Shown one piece after another: positions 1 through 7,298 of a DNA stretch of 64,000 nucleotides. This stretch comes from Mangrovimonas futianensis (lineage in GTDB: Bacteria > Bacteroidota > Bacteroidia > Flavobacteriales > Flavobacteriaceae), in the NCBI RefSeq assembly GCF_021245805.1, contig NZ_JAJJNF010000007.1:124001-188000 (forward strand). The letters are read 5' to 3'. The notes under the pieces are model-generated. The model was given only the letters and a program-made list of their open reading frames with translations. It was not told the origin of the DNA and searched no databases. The position numbers and the translations under genes are program-made. Position 1 is the stretch's first letter, and every line of letters starts with the position of its first letter.

Positions 1-1517
1 TATAAATCATGGTTATCAACTCTAGCTGCAAATAAGAAATTCCATCCAGAATCCTCAAGTCGGTATTCAACTTGACCATAGAAACCTAATTGAGCGATAT
101 CAATACTTCCGTCCTGATCTAATAAATAAGTCCCTTTAGAGTCAGCCATATCCAGCTGGTATTGACCACCCGCTGTTAAATAAAATTGATTCCAATTATT
201 GTTATACTGGGCTTCAGCATTAAATCTACGAGAAGCATCCTTAAAAACAGCCCCTCTTTGTAATGCCACTCCAGTTCCTGGCCCTGTTGGAAACCATTGT
301 TCCGTATAAGAGCGCTCCAAAGCCTCTTCTTCTGAAAACCCGTTATTTATGAAAGACACATAGTTTTGTGTTCTTTGGTTCATAGCATACGTATCGTCTG
401 TATTACTCCAAGTGTAGTACGTATTTGCAAAAACATGTTTTGACACGTATTTTAACTGAGCCACATCAATTGTCCAGTCCTTTATTAAATTTCTACCTGC
501 ATTAGTAATAGCGATATTATTGTTATTACTATGCCCATAATATCCTATAATTTCAGATCCTGGAGCTGGTTTAAAATATAATCCTGTACCATATTTTGTT
601 GTGTTGAAATCATAATCAATTCCTAATTCTTTATAACCTTCAGTACCTACATATACTGTATCAACATAATTGAAATCTTCTCCTTGAGACCTTTCAAAAT
701 GAACTTTATAGGCGAACTTATCACTCACCGCTTGCGCATGTCTTACCCTAGCTGACAATACTTTTTGATTTCCACCTCCAAAAGCGAGTGTCGTTCCTTC
801 AGAAGTTCTTGGATTCTTTGTAATTGTGCTTATCAAACCATTATGAGCGTTTGGCCCGTAAAGAGTTCCGTTAGGACCTAATAAAATCTCAACGCGTTCA
901 ATATCATCCTTTGTAACGGTAGCAAATGTTCCTAACGGTAAACCTGTAGCAATCAATGTAGACAAACGATCATCTGTAACTTGTAAATTTTTAGAATTAA
1001 AAGCAGAATTAAATCCACGAATATTAATTCCTGTACCTAGAACACCGCTTCGAATAAAATCCACTCCTTTCTCTCTAGCCGCTAACTCACCAACATTAAA
1101 ACTTGAATATTCTTTAATGGTTTTTGAATCAATCACATTAACAGTAGCTGGAACATCAGTCAGCTTTTGAGGTTGCTTGTTAACGGTAAGGATAACCTCA
1201 TCTAGAACACTTGAAGATTCCTCTAGCGTTTTGTTTAAAGTTACCGTTTGACCAGACGCAATTGTTACTTGTTCTTTGATTGTGGTATATCCCACAAAAG
1301 AAATAGAAACCTCATAGGTTCCCTCTGGGATTTCACTAAGTTTAAAGTTACCATCAAAATCACTCATGGTTCCTTTCCTTAACGATTCGATATAAACCGA
1401 TGCACCTGATAGAGGCTCATTGGAGCTATCTAAAATTTTACCTTCAAGAACCCCCTCGCTTTGAGCTAGAGCCAAAAAGGAATTAAAAAAAATGAGAATA
1501 AAGCATAGTTTTTTCAT
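1..1517 (-). CDS. TonB-dependent outer-membrane receptor, 3' end outside the window
   Basis: Outer-membrane active transporter driven by TonB-ExbBD; the substrate cannot be read from the sequence. About 505 residues are visible. They start with a signal peptide (MKNYAFILIF... ending LALAQ), then a carboxypeptidase-regulatory-like beta-sandwich (about residues 22-100; GKILDSSNEPLSGASVYI, GTYEVSISFVGY), a TonB-box-like DEVILTV (about 106-112) and a plug domain (VNVIDSKTIKEY, GINIRGFNSAFNS, DIERVEILLGPNGTLYGPNA). The start of the barrel follows. The usual receptor is about 750-1000 residues, so the barrel continues past base 1. It is not SusC-like in its plug. It lies on the same strand as the downstream-numbered symporter operon and shares an upstream motif with it, which suggests but does not prove a common substrate. 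Confidence 0.93.
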   Translation of the reverse strand, partial: MKKLCFILIFFNSFLALAQSEGVLEGKILDSSNEPLSGASVYIESLRKGTMSDFDGNFKLSEIPEGTYEVSISFVGYTTIKEQVTIASGQTVTLNKTLEESSSVLDEVILTVNKQPQKLTDVPATVNVIDSKTIKEYSSFNVGELAAREKGVDFIRSGVLGTGINIRGFNSAFNSKNLQVTDDRLSTLIATGLPLGTFATVTKDDIERVEILLGPNGTLYGPNAHNGLISTITKNPRTSEGTTLAFGGGNQKVLSARVRHAQAVSDKFAYKVHFERSQGEDFNYVDTVYVGTEGYKELGIDYDFNTTKYGTGLYFKPAPGSEIIGYYGHSNNNNIAITNAGRNLIKDWTIDVAQLKYVSKHVFANTYYTWSNTDDTYAMNQRTQNYVSFINNGFSEEEALERSYTEQWFPTGPGTGVALQRGAVFKDASRRFNAEAQYNNNWNQFYLTAGGQYQLDMADSKGTYLLDQDGSIDIAQLGFYGQVEYRLEDSGWNFLFAARVDNHDL

Positions 1518-1600
1518 AGTTAAAACTTGATTAAATTAGTTTGTGCACGCAATCTAATTGTATTGAAAAAGAAAATGGGATTGAAAGAATAACTGTAGGC

Positions 1601-1614
1601 GTGTGACTTTTTAT
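1601..1614 (-). promoter_or_regulatory. Sequence motif shared with the symporter operon
   Basis: GTGTGACTTTTTAT on the + strand, 84 bases upstream of the TonB receptor start. An almost identical motif, GTGTGACTTTTAT at 7154-7166, lies 141 bases upstream of the symporter gene, in the same orientation relative to its gene. It may be a binding site for one regulator; chance is not excluded for a 13-base match. Confidence 0.3.
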
Positions 1615-1656
1615 ATTCACTTTGATTTTAAACTAAAAAAAAACTGAAAACACCCA

Positions 1657-3087
1657 TTAAATGGACACAAACAAGACGTGCGACTTTAATTTCTCAAATG
1701 CTTCTGGTAAATTTTTTGAGAGCTTTTCAATGACTTTGGCCATCAATTCTTTTTGGTTTGAAGTCGCTTCAATATCAACTAAAGGATCTTTAATTTCTTT
1801 CAAAAGTACCTCAGAGCTAATTTTACCCTCCATAAAGCGTGATAAAGAAATACTCCATGCAATATTAGGCACATAATTATTCTTAAGCTTTCTTTCGTTT
1901 TCTCGCTCTTCCAAATGATACTTCGAGGAAACTTTAAGAACTTCTCCATACTTTTCTTGAGATACCAAAGCACTGACATAGGATGTAAAAAAATGATGCC
2001 ATCTATGCTTTAGAATATCTTCATTGTATTTCTTAAGGAATATTTCAGCAGTTGATATGGCCAAATCGGCTTTCCCCAATTCAATATAGGTACGAATCAA
2101 GTAGGACGCATATCCTATTTTTTGATGATAATTATGAGTTTCTTGATATAGTTTTACATGTTTATTCAGTAATCTCCTAGCCTCTGTCGCCTTATGAGCT
2201 CTTAATAAAATAGCCACTAAATTATTGACATACATAAGGGTATCATTGTTCTCATACCGCACTGAGAGATAACCAAAATACTCTGCTTTTTTAAAATCCC
2301 CTTCTTTGGAATGCAAAAGAACCCTACTGGCATAATAATTACAAAGTAATCGTTTGGAATACATCATTCCATTGCTGAAAAACCGATCTATTTTTTCGAA
2401 TAAAATCTCTAGCTTTTGATTCTCTCCATAGTTGGTATACATGAAGGCCAATAAAACAAAGGCCTGATATCTATTTTTACCATCTATGGTTTCATTCTCA
2501 AAAATATCCATCAACCATGACTCCATATGACTGGTCTCTTGATTGTTCAAGGTGTATTGATCGGTTATGGCAGAGGTAGCATGATATAATTTATCCTTTA
2601 CCTGCATGGATTGCTCATAAGCCCCTTTGAATTCCTCCAGAAATCGCGAAACAATTTGATGATCATTATATCGCATTCTCACCAACAAATAGGGCTTATA
2701 TTCTCTGGCTAAATCATACAAGGTCTGAAAATTAAACTCGATAGACTTATATTGAGTCAAGTAGCCCAAAAACTCAGCTTCATCATCAGCCGTAATGGCA
2801 TCCGTTAAAATCTTCCTTTTTAAATCAATAAGCCACTCCAGAGTCAAATCTACATCGATGGCTCTAATTCGCTTCTCCACCCAATTCTTGATGTAAGAGT
2901 ATTTTCTTTTATTAATGGAGTCATCAAATTCTTCAAACCCAATCTGATTTAAACAATTACTAATCAATAAATCAAAAATAGCCTTCTTTTCAGCGTCCAG
3001 AAAATTCTCTTTGGAAGCTAAATATCTCGCCTCATTAGGAAGTAACTGTTTATTGAATTCGGTAAATTTCTTAAGCTTAACTTTCAT
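1657..3087 (-). CDS. Helical-repeat protein of unknown function
   Basis: A 476-residue, probably cytoplasmic, almost entirely alpha-helical protein without a signal peptide or membrane segment. Repeated helix pairs with TPR-like spacing run from about residue 200 to 400 (for example DGKNRYQAFVLLAFMYTNYG, ARRLLNKHVKLYQETHNY, IGYASYLIRTYIELGKADLA), as in TPR/SEL1-type scaffold proteins. No catalytic motif was recognised. Its start overlaps the stop of the alpha/beta hydrolase gene by four bases (ATGA), so it is the last gene of a translationally coupled four-gene operon. It could be a regulator or scaffold for that pathway; the function is not known. Confidence 0.85.
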   Translation of the reverse strand: MKVKLKKFTEFNKQLLPNEARYLASKENFLDAEKKAIFDLLISNCLNQIGFEEFDDSINKRKYSYIKNWVEKRIRAIDVDLTLEWLIDLKRKILTDAITADDEAEFLGYLTQYKSIEFNFQTLYDLAREYKPYLLVRMRYNDHQIVSRFLEEFKGAYEQSMQVKDKLYHATSAITDQYTLNNQETSHMESWLMDIFENETIDGKNRYQAFVLLAFMYTNYGENQKLEILFEKIDRFFSNGMMYSKRLLCNYYASRVLLHSKEGDFKKAEYFGYLSVRYENNDTLMYVNNLVAILLRAHKATEARRLLNKHVKLYQETHNYHQKIGYASYLIRTYIELGKADLAISTAEIFLKKYNEDILKHRWHHFFTSYVSALVSQEKYGEVLKVSSKYHLEERENERKLKNNYVPNIAWSISLSRFMEGKISSEVLLKEIKDPLVDIEATSNQKELMAKVIEKLSKNLPEAFEKLKSHVLFVSI

Positions 3088-4034
3088 GGCTCTTGGAGAA
3101 ATGAATTTATTAAGGTATTGACTTCTTCAGATTTTTCAAACTGAACAAAATGTCCCGCATCGTCAACCATTTCCAATTGGGCTTCTTTAATATTTTCAAT
3201 TGCTAACTGCCCTATCTCTTTGGTAGTTGAATTAGGATGCAAATATTTATTTGGTATTAAATAATCCTTGGAACCAAAAATGACCAAAGTTGGTTTTGAA
3301 ATAGTCTTCAAATCATCAAATACCGGTTCATCTAACATACCATGAACACTTCGCACTATGGCTTGGACATGCTGATAAAAATCTGAGGCTTCCCTAATAT
3401 TTTTCCGGTCCTCAATCATAATTTCAACTTCCTTTGGAGCTTTGTAAAAATTCAAAGCGTAGTTCTTTTCTATTTGCGCTTCGGATGTACTTCTCACGAA
3501 ATCTTCAGTAAACGCATTTTTTAAAAATTGTGCCTCTTGACCTGAAAAGGTTTCTATTCCCGCAGGAGCTATCAAAATCAGCTTTTCAACTAACTCAGGA
3601 TACAACTCAGTAAATTTAATAGCTGCCTGGCCTCCCATGGAGTGACCAACCAAAATGACATGATCTAACTTTTGATTTTCCATAAACCTACGAACTACCT
3701 TTGCATAAAAACTTGGCGTATAGGGAGCATCAACCTTACTAGATTTACCAAAACCAGGCAAATCCAAAGCATAGCAGGTATAATTCTCTTGAAGTCTTGA
3801 AATGTTATTAGACCATGCCTCGAGATTACTACTTAGCCCGTGAATAAAAAGTAAATTTTTATCTGAGTTACCTTGCTTTACATAAGCAATTTCCATGGAA
3901 TCCACCGACACATAATGGGTGTCAAATGAGTAGGCGGTTAAGATTTCTTTCATCTTACCTGACGCTTTTTGGGCTTGTACATACATACTACAAACGATAA
4001 TAAAACACAACGTAAATTGACGACACATTTTCAC
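3084..4034 (-). CDS. Secreted alpha/beta hydrolase
   Basis: A 316-residue alpha/beta-fold hydrolase. An N-terminal signal peptide (MKMCRQFTLCFIIVCSMYVQAQ) places it in the periplasm or outside the cell. Visible parts are the oxyanion-hole HG loop (LLFIHGLSSNLEAW, about residue 62), the nucleophile elbow GHSMGG (about residue 132), an acid in FGSKDYLIP and the catalytic His in DAGHFVQFE near the end. The family includes esterases, lactonases and C-C hydrolases, so the substrate is open. It overlaps the acyl-CoA synthetase gene by four bases. An extracytoplasmic esterase before a symporter and a CoA ligase would fit release of a carboxylic acid from an ester, which is an inference. Confidence 0.9.
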   Translation of the reverse strand: MKMCRQFTLCFIIVCSMYVQAQKASGKMKEILTAYSFDTHYVSVDSMEIAYVKQGNSDKNLLFIHGLSSNLEAWSNNISRLQENYTCYALDLPGFGKSSKVDAPYTPSFYAKVVRRFMENQKLDHVILVGHSMGGQAAIKFTELYPELVEKLILIAPAGIETFSGQEAQFLKNAFTEDFVRSTSEAQIEKNYALNFYKAPKEVEIMIEDRKNIREASDFYQHVQAIVRSVHGMLDEPVFDDLKTISKPTLVIFGSKDYLIPNKYLHPNSTTKEIGQLAIENIKEAQLEMVDDAGHFVQFEKSEEVNTLINSFLQEP

Positions 4035-5536
4035 TCTTGGCTTATGGTTTTGAAATATTTTAATAGTTTCTTCCTGGACACCTTGCTCAAACTTGTCAAG
4101 GGAATTTCGTCTAAAATAAAGATGGACCTTGGATGCTTAAATGACACTAAGGTTTGATCTAAATAGTTCTTTATAGTTTCCACTTTTAATTTGCTTCCTT
4201 CCATTTTAGCCACAAAAGCTAAGCCACATTGCCCCCATTTTTCATCTTCAACACTCAAAACCACGGCCTTCTTAACCTCTTTTATTTGTTCTAAATGCAT
4301 TTCTATTTCTTGAGGATAAATATTTTCACCTCCAGAAATATACATATCATTCTTTCTTCCTTTGATATACAAAAATCCATCCTCATCGCGGTGAGCAAAG
4401 TCGCCCGTATGCAGCCACCCATTTTTAATTTTACTCTTGGTTTTGACAGAGTTATTCCAATATCCTGGAGTTACTACTTCTCCTTTAATACACAACTCGC
4501 CAATTTCATTTGTTTTGGCCAGTTCGCCATTTTTATTCAAAATTTTCAATTCCAAATAAAAATTGGGTTTCCCAATAGAATTTGGTTTAGTTAGTATCAT
4601 ATTGTGGTGCAAAGAGGTAATACTGGGACCTGCCTCGGTTAACCCATAACCCGGCCTTATTAGAATCCCCTTTTCTTCCTTCCAATAGGAGACCATCGAA
4701 CTAGGGACCGTTTCTCCACCAGAAATAATATACCTCAAATTTGACAATTCAACCTCCTTAAAAACTGGCGATTTTTGCATCATTAGTAGCATGGTAGGAA
4801 GTGCCATGAACAATGTCGTATCATAAATACTTAAAAGTCTTAGAACCTTTTCCGGGTCAAATTTTTCAACCATACAAATATGCCCTCCTTTATGCAGTAA
4901 AGGTGTCACAAAAATATTCCATCCCGAAGTATGGTATGGTGGCAAGGAGTTAATGGTAGAGTCTCTATATGTTATCCCCAATTGCATGGAGGTGTTCAGA
5001 CTATTCCAAAACATCATTTTGTTTGTATACAACACACCTTTTGGAGCACCAGTTGTGCCAGAGGTATAAAAAATAAAGACAGGGTTTTCTTCCTTGATTG
5101 GCAAATCCCTTTGGCAAACTCCAATAGGATTCATATAAATCTCTCGAATGACCTCCCTAGACAACACCTTAATATCTGAGATATCCAACGTTGGTAATTT
5201 ATCCTTTTGAGAGTCTGAAACAACCATAAGACTGGGAGTACAATCTTTTATTAATCTAGCTAATTCAGAATTGGAAAATCGGAAATTCAAAGGGACAAGC
5301 ATGAGTCCCATTCTTTGACATGCTACAAATAGAACGATATATTCCAGACAATGCTCTGAGAGGACGGCCACCCTATCGCCTTCAGAAAGACCAATATCAA
5401 AAAAACGATCAATCAATCGATCTGCATAGGTATCCAACTGGGCATAGGAATAAGTTTCATTTCGCTCAAAGGAGGTAAGGGCTATTTTATTAGGTGTGTA
5501 ATCTGCCCATTTTCGTATCCAATCCAATCTATCCAT
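4031..5536 (-). CDS. Class I AMP-forming acyl-CoA synthetase
   Basis: A 501-residue cytosolic adenylate-forming enzyme that activates a carboxylate with ATP and CoA. It has the phosphate-binding loop FYTSGTTGAPKG (about residue 153), the A5 motif GYGLTEAGPS, the A7/A8 region WLHTGDFAHRDEDGF and KGRKNDMYISGGENIYPQE, and a C-terminal catalytic Lys in SLSKVSRKK (about K485). Length and motifs are typical of medium/long-chain or aromatic acyl-CoA ligases; the side-chain specificity cannot be told. It overlaps the symporter gene by eight bases and the hydrolase gene by four, giving a tight operon in which an imported acid is probably converted to its CoA thioester. Confidence 0.93.
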   Translation of the reverse strand: MDRLDWIRKWADYTPNKIALTSFERNETYSYAQLDTYADRLIDRFFDIGLSEGDRVAVLSEHCLEYIVLFVACQRMGLMLVPLNFRFSNSELARLIKDCTPSLMVVSDSQKDKLPTLDISDIKVLSREVIREIYMNPIGVCQRDLPIKEENPVFIFYTSGTTGAPKGVLYTNKMMFWNSLNTSMQLGITYRDSTINSLPPYHTSGWNIFVTPLLHKGGHICMVEKFDPEKVLRLLSIYDTTLFMALPTMLLMMQKSPVFKEVELSNLRYIISGGETVPSSMVSYWKEEKGILIRPGYGLTEAGPSITSLHHNMILTKPNSIGKPNFYLELKILNKNGELAKTNEIGELCIKGEVVTPGYWNNSVKTKSKIKNGWLHTGDFAHRDEDGFLYIKGRKNDMYISGGENIYPQEIEMHLEQIKEVKKAVVLSVEDEKWGQCGLAFVAKMEGSKLKVETIKNYLDQTLVSFKHPRSIFILDEIPLTSLSKVSRKKLLKYFKTISQE

Positions 5537-7013
5537 TTGTTCTTGAATCTATTTTGTTAATAATTAATCCCACACATAGTGAGATAACGATTCCTATTGC
5601 AGCGGACACTCCAGGATTGTTCACTGGTTCTTGCATATAGGGCGTAATCCTTCCATAATATATACCAAAATGCACTACTAGCGATACGATGCTTGCTATA
5701 AAAACTGCACGTGTAGAAACTGTTTTAAAGAAAGTTCCAAAAAGCACGGGCACAAAAGCGGCTCCAAAATAGGCATAGACCCCATTTTGAGCAAAAATGG
5801 CAACACTCACATTAGGATTTTTTATTTGAGCCCAACTAAAAAGAAAACTTACGACGGCCAAAACCACAACAACTAGCTTATTAACTATGATGGTATTTTC
5901 AGGCATCCTTTCTTTTAAAATTGGCTTTAAAATATCTGAAGTAATCGTAATTGACAGGGATTGAATTAAACTTTCTAAAGTAGATAATCCAGCAGATATT
6001 AAACCAACAACAATAACCAATCCTACTCCTACTGAAAATGTTTGTACCACATAAGTTGGAACTATTTCATCCATTTTTAAAGAGACACCATTCACGGAAA
6101 GATCTGGAAAGCTCATCCTTGCATATAGTCCAACGATAACTACCGAAAAGAAAACCAGCATAAAAACAATACCACTAAATAAATAGGAATTAATTTTTGA
6201 CTGGTCTTTTAAGAGAAGTGATTTGGTTATAATATGTGGTTGACATACGACAGCAATTCCTATTACTATTTGACAGAATATAATCTCAAAATAGTCCCTG
6301 AACAGAAAACTTGAAGCATTAGTAGGTTTTGCCAATTGAGGATCTATGGCACTTAAATCATTTAACAATCCTGAAAGCCCATTGGAGAAATACTCATAAC
6401 CAGAACCGACCAAAATCAAGGCTACTATAAACATAATAATAGCCTGTATAGTATTGGTGTACACCATGGAGTTAGCGCCACCAAACATCATGTAGCCAAA
6501 AACAAAAACGGTGATTCCTAATAAAACATAAAAAGGCTCAACATTTAGGGATTTTGAAATTACCTGAGTAATCCCAACATTAATTAACACAATGAAGGTG
6601 ATTAACAGCAATGCAATCACGCCAAAAAACAACTTATAAGAATCGCTATTGTATCGTTTTCCAATCCATTGCGCCATGGTTGTCGCCTTAACCGACTGAC
6701 CATATTTGGCATACCCTTTTGTAAAAACAATAAGTGAAATTAATGCCGCCAAAGGAAAAACAACCCCAAAGGATAAAACACCAGACATACCGTACAAAGC
6801 AATAAAGCCCGGATTAATAATAAACGTAGCTGCACTTGTCATTGAAGCCGCAAGGGAGAGCCCTACAACCCAAGAAGGAAACCCTAAATTACCAACGGCA
6901 TAATCAGCAATACTGGAGGTTTTCCTCGCTCCTCTAATAACAAAAAATAAAATTACAGCTGCGTAAATGGATAAAAGAATCCACATATAAGCAGACATAG
7001 TAGTTGAAGCCAT
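5529..7013 (-). CDS. Sodium:solute symporter (SSS family)
   Basis: A 494-residue inner-membrane transporter of the SSS/SLC5 family with about 13 hydrophobic segments. The N-terminal helix is followed by the family's hallmark region (DYAVGNLGFPSWVVGLSLAA, SMTSAATFI, about residues 37-65), and a later helix carries the GLISAGLSTLESLIQSLS signature. Such carriers take up carboxylates, amino acids, sugars or pantothenate with Na+. It is the first gene of a four-gene overlapping operon with a CoA ligase, so a monocarboxylate substrate is the simplest guess. MASTTMSAYMW offers two possible Met starts; the first is used. The upstream region holds an inverted repeat and a motif shared with the TonB receptor gene. 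Confidence 0.92.
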   Translation of the reverse strand: MASTTMSAYMWILLSIYAAVILFFVIRGARKTSSIADYAVGNLGFPSWVVGLSLAASMTSAATFIINPGFIALYGMSGVLSFGVVFPLAALISLIVFTKGYAKYGQSVKATTMAQWIGKRYNSDSYKLFFGVIALLLITFIVLINVGITQVISKSLNVEPFYVLLGITVFVFGYMMFGGANSMVYTNTIQAIIMFIVALILVGSGYEYFSNGLSGLLNDLSAIDPQLAKPTNASSFLFRDYFEIIFCQIVIGIAVVCQPHIITKSLLLKDQSKINSYLFSGIVFMLVFFSVVIVGLYARMSFPDLSVNGVSLKMDEIVPTYVVQTFSVGVGLVIVVGLISAGLSTLESLIQSLSITITSDILKPILKERMPENTIIVNKLVVVVLAVVSFLFSWAQIKNPNVSVAIFAQNGVYAYFGAAFVPVLFGTFFKTVSTRAVFIASIVSLVVHFGIYYGRITPYMQEPVNNPGVSAAIGIVISLCVGLIINKIDSRTNG

Positions 7014-7298
7014 ATATAGTTAAATAGTTTGTGCCACCAAAATATAACTTAAAATGCAGACGAAAAGCACTTAAACGCATATATTTTATGTGACTATTTA
7101 AATATTTTAAATTAATTTATAATCAAACACCTATTTTAAGGACCAAAACAAAGGTGTGACTTTTATTTTTGAGTCCCATTTAATTTTTTAAAAGGTCCTT
7201 ATGAACCCAAGGAATTTGTAATAAAATTCATATAATTATTTTCAGCTTTCTTTTTTATGTTTTTTACAATTCTCTATTTTTACTTAAAACCCAAAGTC
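7014..7298. other. Divergent intergenic region, 285 bases
   Basis: AT-rich spacer between the symporter operon (left) and the plug-domain protein gene (right). It holds an inverted repeat at 7137-7201, the shared GTGTGAC motif at 7154-7166 and a weak promoter candidate for the right gene (TTG at 7216-7218, 18 bases, TATTTTC at 7237-7243). No open reading frame of note was seen. Confidence 0.6.
7137..7201. repeat. Inverted repeat TAAGGACC / GGTCCTTA upstream of the symporter operon
   Basis: Eight-base arms TAAGGACC (7137-7144) and GGTCCTTA (7194-7201) enclose 49 bases that contain the GTGTGACTTTTAT motif. The spacing is long for a single dimeric operator; a DNA loop between two half sites or a hairpin in a long leader are both possible. 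No T-tract follows either arm, so it does not read as a terminator. Confidence 0.4.

Noticed and set aside
1518..1656. Terminator search after the helical-repeat gene
   Set aside because: No GC-containing stem with a T-tract was found, so readthrough into the TonB receptor gene is possible but not claimed.
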